DNA of 64,000 bases from Luedemannella flava (GCF_039528515.1 NZ_BAAALT010000053.1:62001-126000), one strand, 5' to 3'; positions 49,639 to 58,657 are shown, counted from the first letter of the stretch. Made by a program: numbers and translations. Notes: generated from the sequence alone by a model not told the origin.

Positions 49639-50142
49639 TCACGGGCTGGCGAAGCGGAGGAGTATGTCGCGCGTGGAACCCATGCCGTAGTGGTCCTCGT
49701 CGCAGGACAGGGCCGCCACCTCAGCGAGTATCGGGGCCGGGTCGATGCCGGCCTTTCGCGCCTGGTCGCACAGGGCCCGCAGGGCCAACAGGTCGTCGCG
49801 GGTGTCCGCGCCCTGATCGCAGGCCGAGATGCGCAGCACGTGTGTCCGGAACTCGGCCGCGCCATGCCATTCGCCTGGCAGCGGCGCGGCCCACCGGAAC
49901 GACGTGTACCGCCGGAACAGCCCTCGGATCACCGCCCGATCGTCGTCCGACCCTTCGGCGTACCGCGAGATGACCGCCCGCAGCACGGCCTCGGCCTCGC
50001 CCTCCACCCCGAGCGCGGCGAGCTCCGCCGCGATGCGCTCCCCGAGCCCGTCGACCTCGTCCAGCGGAATCGGCGCCGTCGCCACCGGCCGGTAGACGGC
50101 ATCGAGCCGGGCCACATCCGTTTCGAGGGCGGCTAGGTCCAT
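49639..50142 (-). CDS. Hypothetical helical protein
   Basis: 167 residues, acidic and mostly helical (MDLAALETDVARLDAVYRPV, AAELAALGVEGEAEAVLRAV, RDDLLALRALCDQARKAGID). CDEDHYGMGSTRDILLRF near the end is the most distinctive segment. No family recognised. It is convergent with the preceding gene and just downstream of the acyl-CoA ligase operon on the same strand. Confidence 0.6.
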   Translation of the reverse strand: MDLAALETDVARLDAVYRPVATAPIPLDEVDGLGERIAAELAALGVEGEAEAVLRAVISRYAEGSDDDRAVIRGLFRRYTSFRWAAPLPGEWHGAAEFRTHVLRISACDQGADTRDDLLALRALCDQARKAGIDPAPILAEVAALSCDEDHYGMGSTRDILLRFASP

Positions 50143-50150
50143 GCCCTCCT

Positions 50151-51680
50151 CTATAGCGTCCCGGCGCTATAGCGTGCCCGCAGCTCCCGCTTCAACACCT
50201 TCAGGCTCGGCCCCACGGGCAGCTCGCTGACGAGCCGCACCTGCCGTGGGTACTTGTGCCGCCCGAGCCGCTCCTTCGACCATTCGACCAGCGCGGACGG
50301 ATCGAGATCAGCGGAGGCCGGCACGACGACCGCGCAGATCTCCTCGCCGTGCACCTGGTCCGGCACGCCGATCACGGACACCTGAGCCACCGCCGGGTGC
50401 CGCGCCAGGACCTCCTCGACCTCGCGCGGGTACACGTTGAAGCCGCCCCGGATCACGATGTCCTTCTTGCGGTCGACTATCGTGATGAACCCGTCGTCGT
50501 CCTTCGTGCCCAGGTCACCGGTGCGGAACCAGCCGTCCACGACCGCCTGCGCCGTCGCCTCCGGCCGCCCCCGGTAGCCGGTGAACACGTTGTGCCCCCG
50601 GATCACGATCTCGCCCAGCTCGCCGTGCGGCAGCAGCTCGATGGCCTCCTCCACCTCGGCGCGCGCGACCTCGACCTCCACGCCCCAGATGGGCGGCCCG
50701 ACCGTGCCGGGCTTCGCCCCGAAGTGCGGCTGGTTGGTCGTCGCCGTCGGCGACGTCTCCGACAGGCCGTACCCCTCGTAGATGGTGGTGGCGAACGCCT
50801 CGTTGAACTTCTCCAGCACCGCGAGCGGCAGCGACGCCCCGCCCGAGATGCACAACCGCAGCGCGGGCAACGCTTCGCGGCCCGCTGCGGCCTCGAGCAT
50901 GGCCAGATACATCGTGGGTACGCCGTGGAAGACGTCGACGCCCTCGCGCACCATGAGGTCGATCGCGGCGTCCCCGGTGAACCGGGCCAGCAGCACCACG
51001 GTGGCGCCCATCCGGAACGTGCCGTTCATGCTCACGGTCTGCCCGAACGTGTGGAACAGCGGCAGGCACCCGAGCACCACGTCCGAGGTGCGCGCCTCGT
51101 GCGCCTCGGCCGTGTTGATGAGCGCGTTCATCACCAGGTTGAGGTGGCTCAGCTCCGCGCCCTTCGGCGCCCCGGTGGTCCCGCTGGTGTAGAAGACGAC
51201 CGCCGTGTCCTCCGGACGACGGCTGACATAGGAGCGCAGCGGCGCCGCGTCGACGCTCTCCAGGGAGCCTGGGCCGCCGTCGGGGCGGGGCCCGACGCTC
51301 ACCACGTCGATGCCCGCCACGGTGGCGGCCGCGGCGGCCGTGGCGAGTTGGCTGGAGTGCGCCACGACGAGCTTCGCGCCGCTGTCGCGCAACACGTAGG
51401 CCATCTCGGGCGCGGTGAGCAGCAGGTGCACCGGAACGACCGCCGCGCCGGCCGCGAGGATCCCGTAGTACGCCCGGGGGAACTCGACCACGTTCGGCGC
51501 GACGAGGGCCACCGTGTCGCCGGGGGCCACGCCCAGTTCGCGGAGCTTCCCGGCGTACTCCAGGGATTCCTGCCAGAGTTGCGCATAGCTGTAGCGGCCC
51601 GCGTGGTCGACCACCGCGGTCCTATCAGGGTATTTGCGGGCGGCCTCGGCGAGGACGGTCGCCAGGGACAGGGTGGTCAC
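50151..51680 (-). CDS. Acyl-CoA ligase (FadD-type, AMP-forming)
   Basis: 509 residues. ANL superfamily motifs: VVFYTSGTTGAPKGAELSH (P-loop), YEGYGLSETSP, GWFRTGDLGTKDDDGFITIVDRKKDIVIRGGFNVYP and the C-terminal lysine region KVLKREL. It activates a carboxylic acid to its CoA thioester with ATP. It is the last gene of the SDR, acyl-CoA dehydrogenase, MaoC, ligase operon, 16 bases after the MaoC gene. The start is GTG at 51680. Substrate size is not readable from sequence. Confidence 0.93.
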   Translation of the reverse strand: MTTLSLATVLAEAARKYPDRTAVVDHAGRYSYAQLWQESLEYAGKLRELGVAPGDTVALVAPNVVEFPRAYYGILAAGAAVVPVHLLLTAPEMAYVLRDSGAKLVVAHSSQLATAAAAATVAGIDVVSVGPRPDGGPGSLESVDAAPLRSYVSRRPEDTAVVFYTSGTTGAPKGAELSHLNLVMNALINTAEAHEARTSDVVLGCLPLFHTFGQTVSMNGTFRMGATVVLLARFTGDAAIDLMVREGVDVFHGVPTMYLAMLEAAAGREALPALRLCISGGASLPLAVLEKFNEAFATTIYEGYGLSETSPTATTNQPHFGAKPGTVGPPIWGVEVEVARAEVEEAIELLPHGELGEIVIRGHNVFTGYRGRPEATAQAVVDGWFRTGDLGTKDDDGFITIVDRKKDIVIRGGFNVYPREVEEVLARHPAVAQVSVIGVPDQVHGEEICAVVVPASADLDPSALVEWSKERLGRHKYPRQVRLVSELPVGPSLKVLKRELRARYSAGTL

Positions 51681-51696
51681 GACGCCTCCAAGCGAA

Positions 51697-52149
51697 CTAG
51701 AAGTAGACGCGGCTGACCGTCTCCGCGACGCAGCAGGGCTTGTCGCCGCGGTCGGTGCTGACGGTGATCCGCGCGGTGAGCTGGGCTCCGCCCGGGACGG
51801 GCTCGACGGACAGGATCTCGCCCGCGATCCGGATGGAGGAGCCGACGAGCAGGGGCGCGGGGAAGCGCACCCGGTTGAGCCCGTAGTTGACGCCCATCGT
51901 GGCGCCCTCGACCCGGTACAGGTCCTTGGCGAGCAGGGGGAGCAGGGACAGGGTCAGGTACCCGTGGGCGACCGTGCCGCCGAACGGGCCGGACGCGGCG
52001 CGCACCGGGTCGGTGTGGATCCACTGCGGGTCGCCGGTGGTCTCGGCGAACGCGTTGACCCGGTCCTGGTCGATGAGGAACCACGGGGTGGGGCCCAGCG
52101 GCTCCCCGACGGCGCCCGCAAGATCCTCGATCGAGGTGAAGGTTCTCAC
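51697..52149 (-). CDS. MaoC-like enoyl-CoA hydratase
   Basis: 150 residues, a single hotdog domain with the hydratase motif (FAETTGDPQWIHTDPVRAASGPFGGTVAHGYLTLSLLP; catalytic Asp and His in DPQWIH). It hydrates the enoyl-CoA formed by the acyl-CoA dehydrogenase upstream, with which it overlaps by GTGA. The start is GTG at 52149. Confidence 0.92.
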   Translation of the reverse strand: MRTFTSIEDLAGAVGEPLGPTPWFLIDQDRVNAFAETTGDPQWIHTDPVRAASGPFGGTVAHGYLTLSLLPLLAKDLYRVEGATMGVNYGLNRVRFPAPLLVGSSIRIAGEILSVEPVPGGAQLTARITVSTDRGDKPCCVAETVSRVYF

Positions 52150-53318
52150 GCCAGGTGACCCCCGATCGAGGTGAAGCCGCGGAGCAGGTCGCGGGAGATG
52201 ATCAGGCGCTGCATCTCGTCGGTGCCCTCGAAGATGCGCAGCAGGCGGGCCTGGCGGTACATGCGCTCGATCGGCAGCTCGCGCGTGTAGCCCATGCCGC
52301 CGTGGATCTGCAGCACCTTGTCGATGACGTTGTTGGCCATGTTCGCGCCGAACAGCTTGGCGTGCGAGCTGGCGTGCCGGGGGTCGAGGCCCTGGTCGAC
52401 GGTCCAGGCGGCGCGCAGGATCAGCCAGCGGGCCGCCTCCAGCTCCGTCTCCGCGTCGGCGATCATCCACTGGATCGCCTGGTACGTGGAGATCTTCGCG
52501 CCGAACGTCTCCCGCGTGTTGGCGTAGTCGATCGCCATCTGCAGGGCGCGCTCGGCGTAGCCCAGCGCGTGCGACGGGATGAGGTAGCGGCCCTTGCCGA
52601 TCCACTGCATGGCCAGCGCGAACCCCTGACCGACCTCGCCGAGGATGTTCCGGCTCGGCACCCTGACGTCCTCGAAGACCAGCGACGCGGGCGTGGCCTC
52701 GCCCATGGTCCGGATCGGCTCCGAGTGCCAGCCCATCGCCCGGTCCACCAGGAACGCGGTCGCACCGCCGTCGCTGGCCTTGCGCTCGCGGTCCGTGCGC
52801 GCGACGACGATCGCGAAGTCGGCGTCGTTGCCGTTGGTGATGAACGTCTTCTCGCCGTTGAGGACCCAGTCGTCGCCGTCCTGACGGGCGGTCAGCTTGA
52901 TGTTCGCGGCGTCCGACCCCGCCCCCGGCTCGGTGATCGCGAAGCAGGAGATCCGCTCGCCCTCGATCGTCGGGACGAGGAACTCCCGCTTCTGCTGCTC
53001 GTTCGCGTGGAACAGGATGTTGTCGGCCTCGCCCCCGAACCGGAACGGCACCCACGAGCGGCCGACCTCGGTCCAGATGAGCGACTGGAGCACGGCGGGC
53101 AGCTCCATGCCGCCGTACTCGGCGGGGGTGTCCAGGCCCCAGAAGCCGAACTTGCGGGCGCGCTGTTGCAGTTCGCGCAGCTCGTCGTGGGTCAGGCCGG
53201 GTTGGCCGGCCCGCTCCCGGCGCAGGGTCTCCTGCTCCAGGGGCATGACCTCCTTGCGGATGAAGGCCCGGACGGTGTCCCGGATCGCCTTCTCCTCATC
53301 GTTGAGCGCGAAGTCCAT
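52146..53318 (-). CDS. Acyl-CoA dehydrogenase
   Basis: 390 residues, full length. Family blocks: ISCFAITEPGAGSDAANIKLTA, WVLNGEKTFITNGNDAD, ALGYAERALQMAIDYANTRETFGAKI, IHGGMGYTRELPIERMYRQARLLRIFEGTDEMQRLIISR. The usual catalytic base position in the C-terminal region reads EGTDE. It uses FAD to make an alpha,beta-enoyl-CoA. It is 18 bases after the SDR gene; the ATG is at 53318. Confidence 0.95.
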   Translation of the reverse strand: MDFALNDEEKAIRDTVRAFIRKEVMPLEQETLRRERAGQPGLTHDELRELQQRARKFGFWGLDTPAEYGGMELPAVLQSLIWTEVGRSWVPFRFGGEADNILFHANEQQKREFLVPTIEGERISCFAITEPGAGSDAANIKLTARQDGDDWVLNGEKTFITNGNDADFAIVVARTDRERKASDGGATAFLVDRAMGWHSEPIRTMGEATPASLVFEDVRVPSRNILGEVGQGFALAMQWIGKGRYLIPSHALGYAERALQMAIDYANTRETFGAKISTYQAIQWMIADAETELEAARWLILRAAWTVDQGLDPRHASSHAKLFGANMANNVIDKVLQIHGGMGYTRELPIERMYRQARLLRIFEGTDEMQRLIISRDLLRGFTSIGGHLA

Positions 53319-53336
53319 CGTGTTCCTTCCTTCTGG

Positions 53337-54095
53337 TTAACGGGCTCCGCCGTTGACGTACAGGGTCTGGCCGCTGACGAACGACGCGTCGTCGCTGGCC
53401 AGGAACGCGATCACCGAGGCGATCTCCTCGGGCTGGGCAACCCGGCGCAGCGGCGTCTGCTCGGCCGCCCATTTCTGGTGGTCCTCGGGGGTGAAGCCCA
53501 CCCGCTGCGCGGTCGCGGCGGTCATGGCCGTGGCCACGTAGCCGGGCGCGACGGCGTTGACGGTGATGTTGAACGGGCCCAGCTCGATCGCGAGGGTCGC
53601 GGTGAGGCCCTGCACGCCGGCCTTGGCGGCCGCGTAGTTGACCTGGCCCCGGTTGCCGAGCGCCGAGCGGGAGCTGAGGTTGACGATCCGGCCGTACCTG
53701 GCGCCCACCATGTGCTTCTGGGCCGCCTGGCAGCAGTGGAACATGCTGGTCAGGTTGGTGGTGAGGACCGCGTTCCACTCGTCGGCGGGCATCTTGAACA
53801 GCAGGTTGTCGCGGGTGATGCCGGCGTTGTTGACCAGCACATCCAGGCTGCCCAGGTCCGCGACCACCCGGTCGATCGTGTCGGTCACCGCCGCGCCGTC
53901 CGTCACATCGCAGGAGTACGCCTTCGCGGCGCCACCCGCCGCGATGATCTCCTGCGCGACGGGCTCCGCCCGGTCGAGGTCGAGGTCGATCACGGCCACC
54001 GCCGCGCCCTCGGCGGCGAGCCGCCGGGCGGTGGCGGCGCCGATGCCCTGCGCCGCGCCGGTGACGACGGCGACCCTGCCGGCGAATCGGTCCAT
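53337..54095 (-). CDS. SDR oxidoreductase (3-hydroxyacyl-CoA dehydrogenase/FabG type)
   Basis: 252 residues. Cofactor motif TGAAQGIGAATARRLAAEG, NNAG at LDVLVNNAGITRDNL, and the catalytic Ser-Tyr-Lys in VNLSSRSALGNRGQVNYAAAKAG. It oxidises or reduces 3-hydroxyacyl thioesters; beside the MaoC and acyl-CoA dehydrogenase genes it probably does the third beta-oxidation step. First gene of its operon, divergent from the TetR gene; the operator-like site at 54130-54150 lies about 40 bases upstream of ATG 54095. Confidence 0.93.
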   Translation of the reverse strand: MDRFAGRVAVVTGAAQGIGAATARRLAAEGAAVAVIDLDLDRAEPVAQEIIAAGGAAKAYSCDVTDGAAVTDTIDRVVADLGSLDVLVNNAGITRDNLLFKMPADEWNAVLTTNLTSMFHCCQAAQKHMVGARYGRIVNLSSRSALGNRGQVNYAAAKAGVQGLTATLAIELGPFNITVNAVAPGYVATAMTAATAQRVGFTPEDHQKWAAEQTPLRRVAQPEEIASVIAFLASDDASFVSGQTLYVNGGAR

Positions 54096-54129
54096 GCGAG
54101 TGTTCTCCTAGCGCCTCGGTTGCGAGGCC

Positions 54130-54150
54130 TATAATCTAGCGCTGTTAGTT
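54130..54150. promoter_or_regulatory. Perfect TATAAT box next to a TetR operator-like site
   Basis: TATAAT (54130-54135) points to the TetR gene. Directly after it, CTAGCGCTGTTAG (54136-54148) forms an imperfect dyad in the intergenic region between divergent SDR and TetR genes. Its complement (AACTAACAGCGCTAGA) matches 13 of 16 bases with 54822-54837, upstream of the aldehyde dehydrogenase. This fits a TetR autoregulatory site. Confidence 0.6.
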
Positions 54151-54178
54151 TTTTGATGTCCAGAGTCGGGAGGACGCC

Positions 54179-54823
54179 GTGGCGAGACCGCGCCGCACGC
54201 TGCTCACCCACGAGCGCATCGTCGCCGCGGCCACCGCGCTCGTCGACGCGGAGGGCCTCGACGCGCTGTCCACCCGACGCCTCGCCGCCGAACTCGGCGT
54301 GGCGGGCCCGTCGCTGTACCACTACTTCGCCACGAAGGACGAGTTGCTCGACGCCGTGGCCAACGAGGTGGTCGGCGCCGTGGACACGTCGATGTTCGCG
54401 TCGCTGGGCTGGTCGGCGGCGCTGCGCGCCTGGGCCCACTCGTACCGGGCGGCGCTCGCGGCGCACCCCAACATCGTTCCGTACCTGGCCCAGGGGCCCG
54501 GCCGGCGGCCCGCGTCGCTGGCCATGGCCGACGTGGTCTACGGCGCGCTGGTCAAGGCCGGCTGGCCGCCCGCGCGGGCCACGCATGTCGGCGCGCTCAT
54601 GCGCTACTTCGTGGCCGGCTCCGCGCTCGGGTCGTTCGCCCGGGGCTTTGTCGAGGACCCCGAGCTGTACGCGGCGCACTACCCGCACCTGAGCCAGGCC
54701 CACCGGCTCGCCGGCCACCAGCGCAGCGTCGACGACGGCGCGTTCGAGCTGGGCCTGGACGCGCTGTTGGCGGGCCTGGCGGCCACGTTCGAGACGCTGC
54801 GCGCGGCCGCGCCCGCCCGTTAA
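54179..54823 (+). CDS. TetR-family regulator of the catabolic region
   Basis: 214 residues. N-terminal helix-turn-helix (LLTHERIVAAATALVDAEGLDALSTRRLAAELGVAGPSLYHYFATKDELLDAV) and a ligand domain typical of the TetR_C type that senses acyl or small lipophilic ligands. The start is GTG at 54179. It is divergent from the SDR operon and just upstream of the aldehyde and alcohol dehydrogenases. Similar operator-like sites in both promoter regions suggest it represses both operons. Confidence 0.9.
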   Translation: MARPRRTLLTHERIVAAATALVDAEGLDALSTRRLAAELGVAGPSLYHYFATKDELLDAVANEVVGAVDTSMFASLGWSAALRAWAHSYRAALAAHPNIVPYLAQGPGRRPASLAMADVVYGALVKAGWPPARATHVGALMRYFVAGSALGSFARGFVEDPELYAAHYPHLSQAHRLAGHQRSVDDGAFELGLDALLAGLAATFETLRAAAPAR

Positions 54824-54837
54824 CTTGCAGTGCTAGA
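54822..54837. promoter_or_regulatory. Second TetR operator-like site upstream of the aldehyde dehydrogenase
   Basis: AACTTGCAGTGCTAGA matches 13 of 16 positions with the complement of 54135-54150. It overlaps the TetR stop codon and lies 12 bases before the aldehyde dehydrogenase start, which could block translation or transcription when bound. Confidence 0.5.
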
Positions 54838-54848
54838 AGGAGTCGCTG

Positions 54849-56282
54849 ATGACTGACCGTCCCCATCTCGCCGGCCGTGACCGGCTCTACCTCGACGGCG
54901 GGTGGGTCGCGCCGGCCGGGGCCGACGCCATCGAGGTCACCGACCCCACGACCGAGGAGGTCATCGGCACGGTGCCCGCCGGCGGGCCGGCCGACGTGGA
55001 CGCCGCAGTGGCGGCTGCCCGGGCGGCGTTCGAACCGTGGGCTTCGCTGGCGCCCGCGCAGCGGGCCGAGCACCTGTCGCGGCTGCTCGCCGCGCTGTCC
55101 GCCCGGGCCGACGTGGTCGCGACGACGGTGGCCCGGGAGCTGGGCACGCCGTTGAAGGTGGCCGAGCGGGTGCAGGCCGGGCTGCCGCTCGTCGTCCTGC
55201 GGTCCTACGTGACGCTCGCCGCGACGGTCGACGCGACCGAGACCGTGCGCAACTCGCTGGTGGTGCGCGAGCCGGTCGGCGTGGTCGCGGCCATCACCCC
55301 GTGGAACTACCCGCTGCACCAGATCGTCGCCAAGGTCGGCGCCGCCCTCGCGGCCGGTTGCACGGTCGTGGTGAAGCCCGCCGAGCTGACGCCGCTCACG
55401 GCCTACCTGCTGTTCGACGCGGCGCACGAAGCCGGGCTGCCGCCTGGGGTGCTCAACCTCGTCACGGGCACCGGGCCGGTCGTCGGGGCGGCGCTGGCCG
55501 CGCACCCCGACGTGGACATGGTCTCCTTCACCGGGTCGACCGCGACGGGCGCGCAGATCAGCCGGGCCGCCGCCGACCGCATCGCCCGGGTCGCGCTGGA
55601 GCTCGGCGGCAAGTCCGCCAACGTCATCCTCGACGACGCCGACCTCACCGCCGCCGTCAAGGTCGGCGTGGGCAACTGCCTGCTCAACTCGGGCCAGACC
55701 TGCACCGCGTGGACGCGCATGCTGGTGCACCGCAGCCGCTACGACGAGGCGGTGGCACTGGCCGCCGCGGCGGCCTCGGGCTACCGCCTGGGTGACCCGT
55801 TCGACGACGCGACCCGGCTCGGACCGCTCGTCTCGGCCGGACAGCGCGAACGGGTGCGTGGCTACCTCGCCAAGGGCGTCGCCGACGGCGCCCGGGTCGT
55901 GACGGGTGGTCTCGACGCTGACGTTCCCTCGACGGGTTACTTCGTCGCGCCCACGGTGCTCGCCGACGTGGAGCCGGACAGCGTCGTGGCGCAGGAGGAG
56001 ATCTTCGGGCCGGTCCTGAGTGTGATCGCCTACGACGACGAGGACGAGGCGGTCGCCATCGCCAACAACTCCCGGTACGGCCTGGCCGGCGCGGTCTGGT
56101 CCGGCGACCCGGACCGGGCCCTGCGGGTGGCGCGGCGGCTGCGCACCGGCGCCGTCGACATCAACGGCGCCGCGTTCAACCCGCTCGCGCCGTTCGGCGG
56201 GTACAAGCAGTCCGGCCTCGGTCGCGAGCTGGGCGCCCACGGGCTCGCCGAGTTCCAGCAGCTCAAGGCGATCCAGCAATGA
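54849..56282 (+). CDS. Aldehyde dehydrogenase (NAD(P)-dependent)
   Basis: 477 residues, full length. Motifs: ITPWNYPLHQIVAKV, VVKPAELTPLTAY, FTGSTATG, ELGGKSANVILDDADL (catalytic Glu) and the nucleophile Cys in LLNSGQTCTAWTR. It oxidises an aldehyde to a carboxylic acid. It overlaps the alcohol dehydrogenase by ATGA. AAGGAG precedes the ATG, and a TetR operator-like site overlaps the promoter region. Confidence 0.95.
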   Translation: MTDRPHLAGRDRLYLDGGWVAPAGADAIEVTDPTTEEVIGTVPAGGPADVDAAVAAARAAFEPWASLAPAQRAEHLSRLLAALSARADVVATTVARELGTPLKVAERVQAGLPLVVLRSYVTLAATVDATETVRNSLVVREPVGVVAAITPWNYPLHQIVAKVGAALAAGCTVVVKPAELTPLTAYLLFDAAHEAGLPPGVLNLVTGTGPVVGAALAAHPDVDMVSFTGSTATGAQISRAAADRIARVALELGGKSANVILDDADLTAAVKVGVGNCLLNSGQTCTAWTRMLVHRSRYDEAVALAAAAASGYRLGDPFDDATRLGPLVSAGQRERVRGYLAKGVADGARVVTGGLDADVPSTGYFVAPTVLADVEPDSVVAQEEIFGPVLSVIAYDDEDEAVAIANNSRYGLAGAVWSGDPDRALRVARRLRTGAVDINGAAFNPLAPFGGYKQSGLGRELGAHGLAEFQQLKAIQQ

Positions 56283-57352
56283 ACACGGTCAGGGCCGTCG
56301 TCGCGCGGGGCGCCGGCGCGCCGGTGGGCGTCGAGGACATCTCGCTGCCGTCGCCGGGGCCGGACGAGGTGCGGGTGCGCATCCGGGCGGCCGGCGTGTG
56401 CCACTCCGACCTGTCGATGGTCAACGGCACGCTGGCGCCGGCGTACCCCCTGGTCCTGGGTCATGAGGCGGCCGGCGTGATCGTCGACGGACCCCGGGCC
56501 GGCGAGCACGTCGTCCTCAACTGGGCGCCGCCGTGCCGGGAATGCTGGTTCTGCGGGCACGGCGAACCGTGGCTGTGCGCGCGGTCCGGTGGCCCGTCGG
56601 CGCCGCGCGGGCTTTCCGCCACCGGCGAACCATTGCACGTCACCCTGGGCGTCGGCGGGCTTGCCGAGGAGGTCGTCGTCCCGTCCCGGGCGGTGATCGG
56701 GATTCCCTCGTCGGTGCCGTTCCCGGTCGCGGCGCTGCTCGGTTGCGCCGCGCTGACCGGCGTGGGCGCGGTGAGGCGCACCGCGAGGGTGGCCGTAGGG
56801 GAGTCGGTGCTGGTCATCGGGCTGGGCGGGGTGGGCCTGGCGGTCGTGGTCGCCGCCCGGGCCGCCGGCGCCTCGCCCGTCATCGCGGTGGACGTGTCGG
56901 AGGCGAAACGGTCCCTGGCGCTCGCGGCCGGCGCGACGGACTACGTCGTCTCCGACGACGGACTGTCCTCGGCGGTCCGGGCGCTCACCGGGGGCCTCGG
57001 GGCCGACCACGCGTTCGAGTGCGTGGGGCGTGCGACGACCATGCGGGCCGCCTGGCGGGCGACCCGACGCGGGGGAGCGGTGACGGTGCTCGGCATGGGC
57101 GCCAAGGACGACCTGCTCAGCCTCGGTGCGCTGGACATCTTCCACTCGGCGAAGGCATTGCGCTCGTCGGTCTACGGCTCGTCCGACCCGGACCGGGACG
57201 TCCCGCCGCTCGCGGCCGCCGTCGCCGCCGGGGACCTGGACCTGTCCCCGTTGATCACGGACCTCATCGGCCTCGACGACGTGCCGGCCGCGTTCGACCG
57301 CATGTCCCGCGGCGAAGGCGCCCGCTCCGTGGTCACCTTCCCCGACGCTTGA
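56279..57352 (+). CDS. Zinc-dependent alcohol dehydrogenase
   Basis: 357 residues, MDR fold. Catalytic zinc ligands in AAGVCHSDLSMVNG and GHEAAG, a structural zinc loop CRECWFCGHGEPWLC, and the NAD motif LGGVGLAVVVAARAAGA. It likely oxidises the alcohol whose aldehyde is the substrate of the coupled aldehyde dehydrogenase. The reverse direction is possible. A small hairpin follows the stop codon. Confidence 0.93.
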   Translation: MNTVRAVVARGAGAPVGVEDISLPSPGPDEVRVRIRAAGVCHSDLSMVNGTLAPAYPLVLGHEAAGVIVDGPRAGEHVVLNWAPPCRECWFCGHGEPWLCARSGGPSAPRGLSATGEPLHVTLGVGGLAEEVVVPSRAVIGIPSSVPFPVAALLGCAALTGVGAVRRTARVAVGESVLVIGLGGVGLAVVVAARAAGASPVIAVDVSEAKRSLALAAGATDYVVSDDGLSSAVRALTGGLGADHAFECVGRATTMRAAWRATRRGGAVTVLGMGAKDDLLSLGALDIFHSAKALRSSVYGSSDPDRDVPPLAAAVAAGDLDLSPLITDLIGLDDVPAAFDRMSRGEGARSVVTFPDA

Positions 57353-57369
57353 CCACATGTGATCCACTT

Positions 57370-57385
57370 CGTACTGCGGCGGGAA
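57370..57385. repeat. 16-base repeat shared with the UvrA-like gene terminator
   Basis: CGTACTGCGGCGGGAA at 57370-57385 recurs at 60365-60380, where it forms the left arm of a long hairpin. Here it lies just after the alcohol dehydrogenase stop and is followed by ACTGCCC/GGGCGGT, a shorter hairpin. Possibly two members of a small dispersed repeat. Confidence 0.5.
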
Positions 57386-57412
57386 ACTGCCCCTATGGGC
57401 GGTGAGCGACCG

Positions 57413-57745
57413 ATGTTGCGTGTCGCGTTCCGCAACCAGGCGCCGACTCGTGAGCACCCGACACACCATCTCTACTACGTCTACGTCGTGCCGTTCGCGT
57501 CGAAGCCGTTCCTGATCGGGGAGTCCATCAACGGCGGCCACGGCGAGATGGGTGGGTCGGCGTCGCTGGATCTGGCGGAGCCACGCGCGTGGCCGGGCTG
57601 GGAGCAGCACTTCGCGTTGTCCGGTTGCGGCTGGGCCGTCCCGCTGATCGGGGCGGACGCAGCCGCGGAACGCGCAAGCGTGGACGCGGTGGTGCGCGAG
57701 GTGCCGACGCGCCGACACCGACGAGTCCGACGTCGTCGGCTATGA
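57413..57745 (+). CDS. Small hypothetical protein
   Basis: 110 residues: MLRVAFRNQAPTREHPTHHL, YYVYVVPFASKPFLIGESINGG and WPGWEQHFALSGCGWAVPLIG look like a real small domain, but I cannot name it. The last about 12 residues are an Arg-rich run, which suggests the true end may be altered by a frameshift. An earlier ATG at 57395 is possible; GGTGAG precedes the chosen one. It converges on the APH gene. Confidence 0.45.
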   Translation: MLRVAFRNQAPTREHPTHHLYYVYVVPFASKPFLIGESINGGHGEMGGSASLDLAEPRAWPGWEQHFALSGCGWAVPLIGADAAAERASVDAVVREVPTRRHRRVRRRRL

Positions 57746-57754
57746 GCGGAAGGA

Positions 57755-58657
57755 CTAGCCGAGCCCGTCCACGGCGTCGCGGACTGCGGCGGCAACGCGG
57801 CCAGGCATTCCGGCCAGGTCGATCGGTGCCCGCCCGCGGACCTGGCGCGGGATGAAGTTCTGCCACCCGAGGTTGAAGCAGAGCAGCGCGCGCAGGTCGG
57901 CCCGCCGGTCCACCCGGACTCCCGCGGCACGCTCATACATCACCAGGTAGTCCGCGGCCGTGCGGGCGTCGAACAGCACGGCCAGGTTGAGCCGGCAGTG
58001 GCCGACGTCGCTGCCCCGGTTGCCGGTGGCCGCGTTCGGCCAGTCCACGACGCCGCTGAGGCGACCGTCCTGCCACAGCACGTTGAAGTGCTGGTAGTCG
58101 CCGTGGACGAGGATCTTCTCCCCGACGAGCGGCCCCGCGGCAGCCTCCCGGGCGGCCGCACGCAGGCCGCGGTCGACCAGCCAGTCCAGCGGTAGGTCCC
58201 CGTCATGCCACCCGTCCCACCGGGTCTGCAGGTGGTCGGGCACGGCGTGGATCGCGGCCTGCGCGGTCGCGAGCTGACCCAGCCAGGTCCGCATATCGGC
58301 CGGGGACAGGTCGGGCTGCCCGGTGAGCGCGGACGTGAGCGTGCACGGCACCCCGGTCTCGGCCCCGTCCGCGTCCATCGCGAGGAGCTGAGGTGTGGGC
58401 ACCCCGCACCCGCGGACGGCCGCGAGAGCGGACGCTTCGCGGGTCACGAGATCCTCCTCGTGCCACTCCTCGCTCGACCAGCGGCGCAACACCACGTCCT
58501 GGAGCCCGGTCGGTGAGTCGAGGGTGACGCGGTCCATGTCCGCGGTGATCCCGCCGAGCAGGGGCACGACCGCGGTCACCCGGGCGCTCCGATGAACGTG
58601 GTGTGCCACCCACCGCAGGATCTCCGCCGTCGGAGGCTGGTACTCGCGGTGCGTCAC
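57755..58657 (-). CDS. Aminoglycoside phosphotransferase-family kinase
   Basis: 300 residues. APH motifs: LVHGDYQHFNVLWQDGRLSGVVDWPNAATGNRGSDVGHCRLNL (Brenner HGDxxxxN loop and the DWxxA magnesium loop). It phosphorylates a small molecule with ATP; aminoglycoside or macrolide resistance is not guaranteed. The GTG at 58657 overlaps the VOC gene stop by GTGA, and it is the last gene of a GNAT, IF-1, VOC, APH operon. Confidence 0.85.
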   Translation of the reverse strand: MTHREYQPPTAEILRWVAHHVHRSARVTAVVPLLGGITADMDRVTLDSPTGLQDVVLRRWSSEEWHEEDLVTREASALAAVRGCGVPTPQLLAMDADGAETGVPCTLTSALTGQPDLSPADMRTWLGQLATAQAAIHAVPDHLQTRWDGWHDGDLPLDWLVDRGLRAAAREAAAGPLVGEKILVHGDYQHFNVLWQDGRLSGVVDWPNAATGNRGSDVGHCRLNLAVLFDARTAADYLVMYERAAGVRVDRRADLRALLCFNLGWQNFIPRQVRGRAPIDLAGMPGRVAAAVRDAVDGLG

